A DNA stretch of 27,761 nucleotides, taken from Bacillota bacterium (GTDB lineage: Bacteria > Bacillota > Clostridia > Lachnospirales > Cellulosilyticaceae). Below, one piece after another: positions 16,254 through 24,868 of this stretch. The notes beneath the pieces are model-generated. The model did not search any database and was not told where the DNA came from. It saw only the letters and a list, made by a program, of their open reading frames with translations. Position 1 is the first letter of the stretch. Each line of letters starts with the position of its first letter. The stretch lies in assembly GCA_023412455.1 (NCBI GenBank), contig JAEYNQ010000089.1, positions 1-27,761 of the forward strand. The letters are read 5' to 3'. Made by a program: the position numbers and the translations under genes.

Positions 16254-18452
16254 TTAAAAAAGCATGTATTCCATATAAAAATCACTAAAATGTTTATCTG
16301 TAGACAGGTTAATCTCTTGAGCTACTTGACAAAGAGCTGTAGTAACCTCATGGGCCTCTGTATGGGTTCCATAGTAGATTGCCCCACCTAGTGAGGTATT
16401 ACCTACTACTTCTATTTTTCCCCTAAAAGCCTCTGGAAATAGACCAATGGTAATGGCTTTTTCTTGATCTAAGTTAAAACCAAAGCCCCCAGCCAGATAA
16501 ACCTTTTCCACCTGTTCATAAGTTGTCCCATATCTTCTTAAAAGGATCTCTATTCCTGTACGGATAGCTGATTTAGCTAATTGAATCTCTCTTATATCCT
16601 TTTGAGTTAGAACAATCTTTCTTCCTTCTAAAGTCTCAGCAATGGGATAACCTTGTTCTAAATAAGCTTCCTCCAGCAAACCTGTCTCATCAATTATCTC
16701 TTCTCTCACCAGCTCTGCTACTATTTCAATGACTCCTGTTCCACACAGACCAACAGGTGGTTCTCCCCCTATTGTCTCATAGTGTAATCCATCTTCTCGT
16801 AACTCAGCATGGGAGATGGCTCCTCTTATACTCCCTACCCCCCATAAAATGTTTCCACCCTCAAAAGCTGGACCAGCAGCTGTAGCTGCGCAGAGTATTT
16901 CTTCTTTCGTCCCGATGGCCATCTCACCATTGGTACCTATATCTACAAATAAAGCAACTTCTTCACGTTCTTCAAAGTGACACGCTAAAAGTCCTGCTGT
17001 AATATCTCCTCCCACATAAGTTGAAATGCCTGGTAGCAAGACCACTTGGCAGTCTAAATCCTCTGTGTTAAAAAGTTCTTTAAAAGGCATTTTAATGGTA
17101 TCAATAGTAACAGGTGTAAAGGGGTACACTCCCAGTGTTTCACAGGAATAACCCATTAACAGATGTCCCATCGTTGTATTTCCTCCTATAATAATGGCTT
17201 TTACATACTTAGGAAGGATTTTACTATTTTCAAACACTTGTCTCATGCTCACTAATAAATCTTGCTTAATATTCTCTTGAAGAGCCTTTCCCTTGCCTTC
17301 GTTAGAAGCCTGTATTCGAGAAATCACATCTGCACCATAAGCTCTTTGTTTATTCACCCTACTTGTGGTCTCTACTAATTTTCCTGTTTTCTCCTCTACC
17401 AAGCCTACAACTAAAGTCGTTGTTCCTATATCTATTGCTAATATGTAGGCTGGGGGTGTTAAAGCCTCTTCTCCCTTATTTCCCCTTAAAGAAGGACTTT
17501 CTACTTTATAATGGGTCAACACTTCAAAACCTGCTTCTTCGTTTAAAAGCTGGAGGGATAGGCTCTCCTCAATAACTGCCCTACAAGCTAAACGATAACC
17601 TGATTCTAGCTCTTCCTCGGATAATTTTTCCCTGTCTTCTAGAGTGATAGGTAAATCACCTTTAACAAGCTGGACTTTGCATTTCCCACAAATCCCCTTG
17701 CCTCCACAAACAGCACTTTTAAAAATGTCGTGCTTCTTTAAGGCCTCTAAGAGGTTGTCACCTATTTGGCAAGCTATGCTTCTCGAGCTATGCCCTTCTA
17801 GAACTTCTATTTCAACAGCTTTAGTCTGTCTGAACTTACACTTTATAGCTGGACATTTACTACAATCATGTTGTATGTTAAAGCGCTTTGCATCCTCCGA
17901 TAAAACCAGAAAGTAAGCTGTCGTCTTAACCGGATTAAACATATAGCCTCGTGATAAATCGATATTTAGTCTTTCTTTAAGCTGTAAAACATCCCAAACC
18001 ACCTTTTGAACTTCTAAGGGCAAATCATTAGGGGCCTCCAATCGTCTTTCAATTCCTTGATGTCTTCTTTCACATGCTATCCGAATAGGTTCCTCCATTG
18101 CCTTTTCCATACTAAAAAGATAACGATCAGCTAGGGCATCTGCCAACATGGCTTTTAGGTAATCTCCCTCAATAAATAATTGACTCACATATTCACTGAT
18201 CTTATTACCTACCGTGAGTGTCACATAGATAAGGGACCTTTCTGCCCACTCCTGTCCTAAGGTACCATTCTTGTCCACTACTTCAAAAATGCCATAGGGT
18301 TCTATAAGCCCCATAGCTTGTGGCATTAATTCATGATATTCCTCTACAATTTCAGAGTAAATGGAACTCTCTTCATAACAACCTATTTGATTTAGAACTG
18401 CTTCTTGTTGAATATCTATGTTAAATGTATTGATAATAGTAGCTTGACCCAC
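16254..18452 (-). CDS. Corrinoid-activating Fe-S/ASKHA protein with N-terminal MetH-activation-like domain
   Basis: 732 aa. Residues ~1-210 resemble the activation (AdoMet-binding) domain of B12-dependent methionine synthase ('SRGYMFNPVKTTAYFLVL') and end in a Cys cluster, C197-x2-C200-x4-C205. Residues ~210-305 form a plant-type [2Fe-2S] ferredoxin domain with C249, C255, C258 and C290. The rest is a DUF4445/RACo ASKHA ATPase domain ('AIDIGTTTLVVG' at 339-350, 'VDIGTNGEMAIG', 'AGGFGFNLD'). RACo proteins use ATP to reduce inactive Co(II) corrinoid to Co(I). The gene follows the corrinoid protein gene by 112 bp, which names its partner. Translation starts at GTG (18452), five to six bases after AAGGGGGA. 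Most RACo proteins lack the N-terminal domain, or it is encoded separately. Confidence 0.88.
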   Translation of the reverse strand: MGQATIINTFNIDIQQEAVLNQIGCYEESSIYSEIVEEYHELMPQAMGLIEPYGIFEVVDKNGTLGQEWAERSLIYVTLTVGNKISEYVSQLFIEGDYLKAMLADALADRYLFSMEKAMEEPIRIACERRHQGIERRLEAPNDLPLEVQKVVWDVLQLKERLNIDLSRGYMFNPVKTTAYFLVLSEDAKRFNIQHDCSKCPAIKCKFRQTKAVEIEVLEGHSSRSIACQIGDNLLEALKKHDIFKSAVCGGKGICGKCKVQLVKGDLPITLEDREKLSEEELESGYRLACRAVIEESLSLQLLNEEAGFEVLTHYKVESPSLRGNKGEEALTPPAYILAIDIGTTTLVVGLVEEKTGKLVETTSRVNKQRAYGADVISRIQASNEGKGKALQENIKQDLLVSMRQVFENSKILPKYVKAIIIGGNTTMGHLLMGYSCETLGVYPFTPVTIDTIKMPFKELFNTEDLDCQVVLLPGISTYVGGDITAGLLACHFEEREEVALFVDIGTNGEMAIGTKEEILCAATAAGPAFEGGNILWGVGSIRGAISHAELREDGLHYETIGGEPPVGLCGTGVIEIVAELVREEIIDETGLLEEAYLEQGYPIAETLEGRKIVLTQKDIREIQLAKSAIRTGIEILLRRYGTTYEQVEKVYLAGGFGFNLDQEKAITIGLFPEAFRGKIEVVGNTSLGGAIYYGTHTEAHEVTTALCQVAQEINLSTDKHFSDFYMEYMLF

Positions 18453-18491
18453 TTATATCCCCCTTTTAATTTCTTTTTTAAGAGTACATAA

Positions 18492-18520
18492 ATGGGCACT
18501 ACAGCATCTGCAGTACCCAT
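18492..18520 (-). terminator. Hairpin between corrinoid-protein and activator genes
   Basis: In RNA from the minus strand, ATGGGTACTGCA pairs with TGTAGTGCCCAT over 12 bp (two G-U pairs) around a 5-nt loop; UUUAU follows. The T-run is weak, so partial termination or a processing/stability stem is likely. Either would leave more corrinoid protein than activator. Confidence 0.5.
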
Positions 18521-18564
18521 CCTTATCTCTTTCTATTACTTAAACAAAAATATGTATAAGCCTC

Positions 18565-19203
18565 TTATTTTTCTAGTAAAGCTTTTTTTGCCACTTCTGC
18601 GCAACTGGTGGCATCAGGCGTGTAATAATCTGCACCAATTTGTTTAGCAAAGCTATCGCTTACAGGAGCTCCACCCACCATTATGATATACTTATTACGG
18701 AGTCCCTTGTCATTTAAAGCATCCATAACACCCTTCATGCTAGGCATAGTAGTAGTCAACAATGCAGACATACAAATGATATCAGCTCCTACCTCCTCTG
18801 CCTTATTGATAAAGTCCTCTGCTTCTACATCTACACCTATATCATAAATCTCTAAACCTGCCCCTTTTAACATCATGGCTACTAAATTTTTACCAATATC
18901 ATGTAGGTCCCCTTTTACAGTTCCAATGACTGCCTTACCAACAGGTTTATTACCTACCTCTATTAGTTTAGGCTCTAAAATACTTATTCCTGCATTCATT
19001 GCTCGGGCTGCCACTAAAACTTCAGGTACAAATACATCATTATTTTTAAACTTTTCTCCAATAATCATCATACCAGATAATAAGCCTTCATTTAAAATCT
19101 GTTTTGGATCTATCCCTTCCTCTAGTGCTTGTTGAACTAAAAGTTTTACATTTTTTGCCTTACCTTTTTGTAGCAATTCAGACATTTCTACTAATATACT
19201 CAT
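18565..19203 (-). CDS. Methyltransferase corrinoid protein (MtbC/MtvC-like)
   Basis: 212 aa, the normal size of the small corrinoid proteins that carry a methyl group between two methyltransferases. The N-terminal four-helix cap (about 1-85, B12-binding_2) is followed by the cobalamin-binding Rossmann domain (about 88-210). 'KGDLHDIGKNLV' is the DxHxxG motif, with His101 as lower cobalt ligand. 'CMSALLTTTM' and 'MVGGAPV' are the other base-off cobalamin contacts. The ATG has a TGGAGGG site. It is the first gene of a row continuing into the activator gene and is divergent from a PocR-type regulator gene. Cytoplasmic. Its methyl donor is unknown; the URO-D proteins at 7363 and 25203 are the candidate partners in this window. 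Confidence 0.95.
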   Translation of the reverse strand: MSILVEMSELLQKGKAKNVKLLVQQALEEGIDPKQILNEGLLSGMMIIGEKFKNNDVFVPEVLVAARAMNAGISILEPKLIEVGNKPVGKAVIGTVKGDLHDIGKNLVAMMLKGAGLEIYDIGVDVEAEDFINKAEEVGADIICMSALLTTTMPSMKGVMDALNDKGLRNKYIIMVGGAPVSDSFAKQIGADYYTPDATSCAEVAKKALLEK

Positions 19204-19297
19204 CTCAATCCCTCCAAGTACTTATTTATCTCTTAAATCATTACCCCCAGTATATAGAATAAATAGCCTATAATTATGTAATTTTTTTAGAAATATA

Positions 19298-19326
19298 TTA
19301 TTTTCTTTATATATTTATGATATACT
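19298..19326 (+). promoter_or_regulatory. Extended -10 promoter of the PocR-AraC gene
   Basis: TGATATACT (19318-19326) is an extended -10 element; TTATTT (19298-19303) lies 17 bp upstream as a weak -35 box. On the other strand a TATACT (19249-19254) could serve the corrinoid gene, without a recognisable -35 box. Confidence 0.45.
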
Positions 19327-19327
19327 C

Positions 19328-19387
19328 TTTACAAATCACATCTTATTATGCTAAAAACCTTCAAATTACCTATTATTATGCTAAAAA
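19328..19387. repeat. Two 30-bp tandem units before the PocR-AraC gene
   Basis: TTATTATGCTAAAAA occurs at 19343-19357 and at 19373-19387, exactly 30 bp apart. The intervening halves are also similar, so the unit is 30 bp. The repeats lie just downstream of the regulator's promoter and upstream of the divergent corrinoid promoter, a good place for a shared operator. Confidence 0.75.
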
Positions 19388-19401
19388 AGGAGAATCTCTC
19401 G

Positions 19402-20655
19402 ATGAAGCCTTACCTCTATACCATTGTAGATAAAAAAAGATTTTTAGAAATGCTCGAGGCTTTTCAAACCTGCTTAAACTTACCCATTCAAGTAATTGAT
19501 GAACAAGGAAATATTTTAGAAGCTTGCAGTGCTACCACTCCTTTTTGTAACATTATCAAGCAATATCTTCCTAAAAATGAGGTTTGTGAAAAGATTCATA
19601 TTGCTGCTAGTCAAAAGGCTATTGATTTAGGCGAAACCTATATCTTTTCTTGTCATGCCAATCTCAATCATATTGTTTTTCCACTGCTCAATAAAGGGGT
19701 ATTTTTTGCCTCTATTTTAGTGGGGCCTTTTCTTATGGACACGCCAGACTCTCTCCTTATTTCAGATGTGGCCCACCGTTACACCATTCAAACCGATGAC
19801 CTCTTAGAGCTTTATGATACTTCTCATTCCATTCGCATCATTCCCCCTGCTGTGGTCACCCAGATTAGCCGTTTACTTTATTTCTTATTTTATAACCTTA
19901 TCCCCGATAGCCAAAAACAGTTTATTGATAATCAAGATAAAATTCATCAACAATCTAAAATTAACGAAGCTATACAAATGTACAAAAACGTCTACATACC
20001 TGACAAAGCCTCTTATCCTTACGAAAAAGAAAAACAACTTATTAGTAAAGTAAAAATAGGGGATCTCCAAGAAGCTAAGGGGATTCTCAATGACCTATTA
20101 GGTTATGTGTTTTTTTCTGAAGGTAACAGTCTAGATATCCTCAAAGCCAGAGCTGTAGAACTGTGTTCTTTACTTTCCCGTGCTGCTATTGAAGGTGGAG
20201 GGGCTACAGATACTATCTTAAAAATCAATAATCAATTTTTAAAATCCCTTCAGCAAATTACTGATTTTGAAGAACTGTGTGTAAAACTTCAACAATCTGT
20301 AGAAGTTTTTATTGAAAGTACTTTTAACTATAACCCTATTAAAAGTAATGACACCCTAAAAAAGGCTATTAGTTATATCTCTAAAAACTACTCTAAGCCT
20401 CTTTCCCTAGAGGATGTTGCCCAATATGTTCATCTCAATCCAGCTTACCTTTCTAGTATTTTTAAACAATACAGTGGTTCTGCTTTTAGAGAGTATCTCA
20501 ATATGGTACGTATTGAAGAAAGCAAACGTCTTCTGGCTAATACGGACTATGCTATTATTGATATTGCCATTGCTGTAGGTTTTGAAGATCAAAGCTACTT
20601 TTCCAAAGTGTTTAAGAAGTATACAGGGCTCACTCCTAAACAATATCGTTCCTAA
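19402..20655 (+). CDS. PocR-domain AraC-family regulator
   Basis: 417 aa. The N-terminal PocR sensory domain (about 10-165) keeps the family cysteines: C49 in 'PFCNI', C62 in 'EVCEK', and C84-H85 in 'FSCHANL'. A middle region follows, then an AraC double helix-turn-helix (about 320-416; 'LEDVAQYVHLNPAYLSSIFKQ', 'AVGFEDQSYFSKVFKKYTGLTPKQY' in part). PocR domains sense small molecules such as 1,2-propanediol and are common beside corrinoid-dependent pathways. I start at ATG 19402 because AAAGGAGA lies eight bases upstream; the in-frame ATG at 19348 has no ribosome binding site and falls in the repeat. Divergent to the corrinoid protein gene, which is the likely target. Confidence 0.9.
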   Translation: MKPYLYTIVDKKRFLEMLEAFQTCLNLPIQVIDEQGNILEACSATTPFCNIIKQYLPKNEVCEKIHIAASQKAIDLGETYIFSCHANLNHIVFPLLNKGVFFASILVGPFLMDTPDSLLISDVAHRYTIQTDDLLELYDTSHSIRIIPPAVVTQISRLLYFLFYNLIPDSQKQFIDNQDKIHQQSKINEAIQMYKNVYIPDKASYPYEKEKQLISKVKIGDLQEAKGILNDLLGYVFFSEGNSLDILKARAVELCSLLSRAAIEGGGATDTILKINNQFLKSLQQITDFEELCVKLQQSVEVFIESTFNYNPIKSNDTLKKAISYISKNYSKPLSLEDVAQYVHLNPAYLSSIFKQYSGSAFREYLNMVRIEESKRLLANTDYAIIDIAIAVGFEDQSYFSKVFKKYTGLTPKQYRS

Positions 20656-20741
20656 GCTTTATTAAATCCAAATCGGTTTCCTGTTATGGTAAATAGCTCT
20701 TCTAAAAACGCCACTGAGGGCTCAGACTCTGTAATCTTTTT

Positions 20742-20975
20742 TACAAGAGCTTTATGTACCTTACTGCTATCATCGACTGGCATTCACGCTACATAGTTGG
20801 TTATGAACTTTCAGATACGTTACAAGTAGAATCAGTACTTACCTATGTAAATAAGTCTATCAAACGATAGGGTATCAATAACTTTATAAAGTCTTACAAC
20901 GAGGAACACCCTCATCAAAGTCACAATTATAAATACCCTTATGAAGTTTATTACGGTTGTAAAAAAGCTGCTTAG
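20742..20975 (+). mobile_element. Remnant of an IS3-family transposase (OrfB)
   Basis: The frame reads 'FMYLTAIIDWHSRYIVGYEL...' up to a TAG at 20868-20870. This is the integrase-core segment with a catalytic Asp. It continues in the same frame with 'FIKSYNEEHPHQSHNYKYPYE' in part up to TAG at 20973-20975, the usual C-terminal end of IS3 OrfB. The region with the last catalytic residue and everything N-terminal are missing, so it is dead. I see no terminal inverted repeats. It occupies the 20656-21186 gap; the remainder holds the hairpin at 20989 and A+T-rich sequence without a gene I can support. Confidence 0.75.
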
Positions 20976-20988
20976 ATAGGGTTTGTAT

Positions 20989-21020
20989 AAAAAGCTCGAT
21001 ACCTACTGTACGAGCTTTTT
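20989..21020. terminator. Bidirectional terminator after the IS3 remnant
   Basis: AAAAAGCTCG (20989-20998) and CGAGCTTTTT (21011-21020) form a perfect 10-bp stem with a 12-nt loop, ending in T5 in either direction. It can stop transcripts from the PocR-AraC side and from the minus-strand importer operon ending at 21187. Confidence 0.7.
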
Positions 21021-21186
21021 AGGAACCCATCAACGTCCCTTTCAAATTTATTCAAGTTTTATAGAAGAGCTCTAAGCACTTAACTTATTAAGCAAAGGAA
21101 AGACCACAAGAATGGTTAGAGCCCTTTCGGGTAGGTATTTGTTGATAATTGTATTTAACCCTAGACTCTAGCTATTTGTTTGCATA

Positions 21187-22686
21187 TTACATATATGCTC
21201 CTATCCTATCACTAACTTCTTGATAACCATATTCCTTTTCATTAAGACCTATTACTTCCCCCATAATTTTAAATTCTTTAAAAACAAGAATACGTCTTGA
21301 AAGAGTAATAAGCTCTGGCATATCTGAGGAAATTAAAATAATAGATTTCCCTTCCTCTTTAGCTAATTTCCATATTAATTCATGTATGTATTCTTTAGCT
21401 CCTACATCAACACCTACTGTTGGTTCATCAATAATCAGAATATCACATCCTGCAGTAAGCCATTTACCTATACTTACCTTTTGCTGATTCCCTCCCGATA
21501 AGCTCCCCACACTTGTTTTAGGGTTGGGGGTTTTAACCTTCATCTTGTCAATCATATTTGTTGCAATACTATTTTCTTCCCTAAGATTAATCTTACCAAA
21601 CTTATTCTTAAGCTTATGCCATATAGCAATAGAAAAATTATTTAAAACACTATCATCTAAGATAAGCCCTTCTTCTTTTCTATTTTCAGTAATATAGCCT
21701 AGTCCATAGTGGTAAAGACTATCTGATATAGAAGTAATCTTAGCTTCCTTACCATGAATAAACACTTTCCCCTCATCAAAAGAATCTGCTCCCATAAGAA
21801 GTTTGGCAAGCTCTGTTCGGCCTGAACCTACTAAACCATAGAATCCCAATATCTCACCTTTTTTAAGACTAAAATTGATATTGTTAAATTGTCCATATTT
21901 ACAGAGACCTTTAACCTCTAAAACGATTTCCTCTTCTATATTTAATTGACCTAGATAGTTATCTACCTCATCTCTACCTATCATCATTTTAACAATATCA
22001 CTACGCGATAGTTCCTTACACTCCTTTGTACCTACAAATTTGCCATCTCTTAAAACAGAAACCTTATCGCATAGCTCAATGACTTCTTCAATTTTATGTG
22101 AAACAAATATGACACATACATTTTGTTCTTTTAGCCGTTTAACAATTTTAATCAGATTATCTGCTTCAAATTTGGTAAGCGAAGAAGTAGGTTCGTCCAT
22201 TAAGATATAGGATGCATTAGAGGAAAGTGTTTTTGCAATTTGTATAAGTTGTTTCTGTGCAGCCGTTAAATCCCCTATTTTCTCAGTAGGCGAAATATCT
22301 AGACCTACCATTTTTAAATAGTTAGTAGCAACCTCATTCACAGCCTTCCAGTCTACTATTCCTTTCTTTTTAAACTGTCCAATACGATCGAGCACAATAT
22401 TCTCTGCAATAGTCGCCTGTGGAATAACTTGAATCTCTTGACTAACCATATTGATACTATGGTTAACCGCATCCTGAAAACTCTTATTCTTAAGCACCTT
22501 GCCATCCAATAGTATTTCACCTAATTCTGCTTGATAAATCCCTGTTATAATCTTCATTAAGGTGGATTTGCCCGCCCCATTTTCCCCCATTAAAGCATGT
22601 ATTTCTCCTCTCTTAAAGGTAAGACTTACATCATCTAATGCCTTTACACCTGGAAATACTTTAGTAATATTTTTAATCTCTAGCAT
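21187..22686 (-). CDS. Sugar ABC transporter ATPase, RbsA/MglA type
   Basis: 499-aa double ATPase of a CUT2-family importer. The first domain has Walker A 'GENGAGKST' (34-42), Walker B 'ILMDEPTSSL' and a loose signature 'LTAAQKQLIQIAK'. The second has the degenerate Walker A 'GLVGSGRTEL' usual for this family, signature 'SLSGGNQQK' and 'LIIDEPTVGVD'. The ATG at 22686 follows a GGAGGGGG site and lies 35 bp after the binding-protein stop. Last gene of the operon. It is intact, although the binding-protein gene upstream is interrupted. Confidence 0.94.
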   Translation of the reverse strand: MLEIKNITKVFPGVKALDDVSLTFKRGEIHALMGENGAGKSTLMKIITGIYQAELGEILLDGKVLKNKSFQDAVNHSINMVSQEIQVIPQATIAENIVLDRIGQFKKKGIVDWKAVNEVATNYLKMVGLDISPTEKIGDLTAAQKQLIQIAKTLSSNASYILMDEPTSSLTKFEADNLIKIVKRLKEQNVCVIFVSHKIEEVIELCDKVSVLRDGKFVGTKECKELSRSDIVKMMIGRDEVDNYLGQLNIEEEIVLEVKGLCKYGQFNNINFSLKKGEILGFYGLVGSGRTELAKLLMGADSFDEGKVFIHGKEAKITSISDSLYHYGLGYITENRKEEGLILDDSVLNNFSIAIWHKLKNKFGKINLREENSIATNMIDKMKVKTPNPKTSVGSLSGGNQQKVSIGKWLTAGCDILIIDEPTVGVDVGAKEYIHELIWKLAKEEGKSIILISSDMPELITLSRRILVFKEFKIMGEVIGLNEKEYGYQEVSDRIGAYM

Positions 22687-22721
22687 CTTGTGTGGCCCCC
22701 TCCATGTGCTGTAGCATTCAC

Positions 22722-23798
22722 TTATTTTTCAAGATACATTTCTGTAAGTACGCTTAAAATACCTTGTGTGACGCCATCTATATCTCCTGCATAAGTCGTA
22801 AGATTATCTTTACCTACAACAACACACCCTGCATCAATAAAGTATTGACCTGCTTTAACTTTATAGCCTTCATCTAATAGTTTAAGTACCATACAAGAAA
22901 TATACCCATGTCCTTTTGGATTTTGAGCAATTGTTGCATCTAAAATACCCTCTTCAATAGCCTTGATAACGGTAGGATCTGTATCTATACCGATTGTATA
23001 AATTCTTTTATCCATACCTTGCTTTTCATAGTAATCACTCAAAGTCTGAACAACAGCAACGGTTGTATTAAATCCTGTGCATACAATCCCATCAATCTTG
23101 TCTACATTGGCTGAAAGAGCACTTTCAATCTTACTTACACCTTCCTCAGCTGTTTTAATACCCGCTACTTCTTGGATAATATTTACATTAGGATACTTTG
23201 CTACACATTCTTCAACTCCTTGTTTTCTAAGAGTTGTATTAGGATCTTCTAATACTTCAAGTACATTAAGGATATTACCTTTTTCACCCATCATCTGAAT
23301 GACTGCCTCTGTTGCATTGTAAGCTGCTTGCTTCACATCTGTAGCTACCGCAAAAGATGCTGTAGTTGGTTTACCAGTATCTGTACCAAAATTAATCACA
23401 TTAATTCCTCTATCTGTAAGTTCCTCATATAAACCATTGGCACCACTGGCATCACATGGATAAATAGATAACCCTGTCATACCTTGAGCAGCTAGAGCTT
23501 CTACCTTTTCATTTTCACTAGCTTGTGTCCAGTCAGGACCAATTTACATTTTTACCTCTATTCCTTGATCCTTAGAAAATTGTTCTACCCCTTGCTTTAC
23601 TTCATCAAAATAAGGATGAGGTGCTGGTGCATACCATACAATTTGACTATTAACTTCTTTCTTAGGTGCTTCTTGTTTCTGTGTTGTATCTGCTTGTTTT
23701 TCTACACTTGAACTTGGCTGAGTATTATTCCCTCCACATCCTGTTAACGTACCTAATACCATTACTCCCGTTAAAAATAATCCAAATATCTTTTTCAT
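22722..23798 (-). pseudogene. Sugar-binding lipoprotein (RbsB-like), interrupted by an in-frame stop
   Basis: The whole 1077-bp frame is a ribose/galactose-type binding protein (Peripla_BP_4). Signal peptide and lipobox LTGC are at the start, and the frame runs on to 'LSVLTEMYLEK'. Codon 85 is TAA (23544-23546, minus strand). Upstream the frame reads 'QGIEVKM', and directly after it 'IGPDWTQASENEKVEALAAQG', with no shift of frame. Homologues carry on through this position, and a single C-to-T change of a CAA (Gln) codon would explain the stop. The downstream part has an ATG at 23480 but no ribosome binding site or signal peptide, so it would not be exported. The ATG at 23798 has AAGGGGGA. It lies between permease and ATPase genes. 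A sequencing error is the main alternative. Confidence 0.88.
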
Positions 23799-23838
23799 AC
23801 CTTAATCCCCCTTTAGTAAATGATTTTTATAAACTTAA

Positions 23839-24849
23839 CTACATACTTTCCGTCATTTGCTGTTGTGTCAACTTAAGATTCTTTCTAGATTTGCATTTTT
23901 TAATAATATTGTTAATACTATCAAGCGATACGGCAAGTAATAAAATAGCTCCTAAGTACGCTTGCTCGAAGTAAATATTAGCATCTACCATAACAAGTCC
24001 ATTTTTAACCATGACAATGAGGAATGAACTAAATAAAATGCCTATAACATTAATTACCCCACCCTTTAAGGCTGTTCCTCCAATAACTGCTACCGCAAAA
24101 GAGATTACCATCCAGTCACTACCTGTTGAAGGCTGAGCAGATCCTGTTCTTGAAATCCAAAGTAGTCCAGCTACAGCTGCAAAGAAACCTGATGCCATAT
24201 TGGCTAGTATGATGGTCTTATTTGTATTAATCCCCGACATCTTAGCTGCTTCTATATTGCCTCCAGTTGCTAAAACACGACGTCCTGTTACAGTATACTT
24301 AAATATGTACCCTACAATAATAAGCGTAATAAGTGCAAACCATAGTAGTAAGGGGATACCTAAAAAACCTTCTCTTCCTAAAAATGTAAAGCTTTTAGGA
24401 ATCTCAGTATAAGGATATCCTTTTGAAATACCATTAATAAGGCCTGTAAAGATAAATGAAGTCGCTAACGTTACAACAAAAGAATTTAACTTTAACTTTG
24501 TCATTACAAAGCCATTGATAAATCCTGACAAACATCCCACAAAAAGTCCTGCTACAATAGCTACTAGAGGAGGGAGCCCCATAACATGCATGCAGTACCC
24601 GGCAATAACAACTGTTAAGCCTCCTATTTGCCCTAACGATAAGTTCATACCCCCTACAATTACTACCATAGCTTGTCCTAGTGCAATAAAGATATAGATA
24701 GCTGCTGTTCGAGAGATATTAAATAAGTTATAACCCGATAAAAAACTATCCGAAAATAACGAAAATATTATAAAGAGTGTAACTGTTGCCAAGATAACTG
24801 TTATTTCACTTCTAGCAAATAAGCTTTTTATAGTATTTTTCCCTTTCAC
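23839..24849 (-). CDS. Sugar ABC transporter permease, RbsC type
   Basis: 336-aa membrane subunit of the CUT2-type importer (BPD_transp_2 family) with eight to ten hydrophobic segments. Family segments are 'VVIVGGMNLSLGQIGGL', 'GFINGFVMTKLKLNSFVVTLAT' in part, and 'ATGGNIEAAKMSGIN'. I start at GTG 24849 because GGGAGGG lies exactly seven bases upstream. The longer frame to 24924 would overlap the mutarotase gene by 56 bp and lacks a site. The gene follows the mutarotase stop by 19 bp and precedes the binding-protein gene by 40 bp, all on one transcript. The sugar is unknown; the neighbouring mutarotase suggests a 6-deoxyhexose or a derivative. Confidence 0.92.
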   Translation of the reverse strand: MKGKNTIKSLFARSEITVILATVTLFIIFSLFSDSFLSGYNLFNISRTAAIYIFIALGQAMVVIVGGMNLSLGQIGGLTVVIAGYCMHVMGLPPLVAIVAGLFVGCLSGFINGFVMTKLKLNSFVVTLATSFIFTGLINGISKGYPYTEIPKSFTFLGREGFLGIPLLLWFALITLIIVGYIFKYTVTGRRVLATGGNIEAAKMSGINTNKTIILANMASGFFAAVAGLLWISRTGSAQPSTGSDWMVISFAVAVIGGTALKGGVINVIGILFSSFLIVMVKNGLVMVDANIYFEQAYLGAILLLAVSLDSINNIIKKCKSRKNLKLTQQQMTESM

Positions 24850-24856
24850 TCGTTGT

Positions 24857-24863
24857 CCCTCCC
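24857..24863 (-). promoter_or_regulatory. Ribosome binding site that fixes the RbsC-type permease start
   Basis: GGGAGGG on the minus strand, seven bases before GTG 24849. It lies between the mutarotase stop (24869-24871) and the permease start. Confidence 0.75.
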
Positions 24864-24868
24864 TTTCT

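Noticed and set aside
19255..19311. A fourth copy of the 39-bp operator before the corrinoid gene.
   Set aside because: Only the half near CATA resembles it, in extremely A+T-rich DNA where such a match is expected by chance.
19204..19401. Cobalamin riboswitch in the leader of the corrinoid or regulator gene.
   Set aside because: The gap is very A+T-rich and too short for the aptamer; no GCCACTG-like B12 box is present.
20652..20783. A 43-codon minus-strand frame (MPVDDSSKVHKALVKK...) ending at the tail of the PocR-AraC gene.
   Set aside because: It has no ribosome binding site, partly opposes the IS3 remnant, and matches no family I know; a remnant of an older gene is possible but not supported.
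23544..23546. Stop-codon readthrough or recoding at the TAA in the binding-protein gene.
   Set aside because: No recoding signal or stem-loop is visible after it, and TAA is the stop least prone to readthrough; a mutation or sequence error is simpler.
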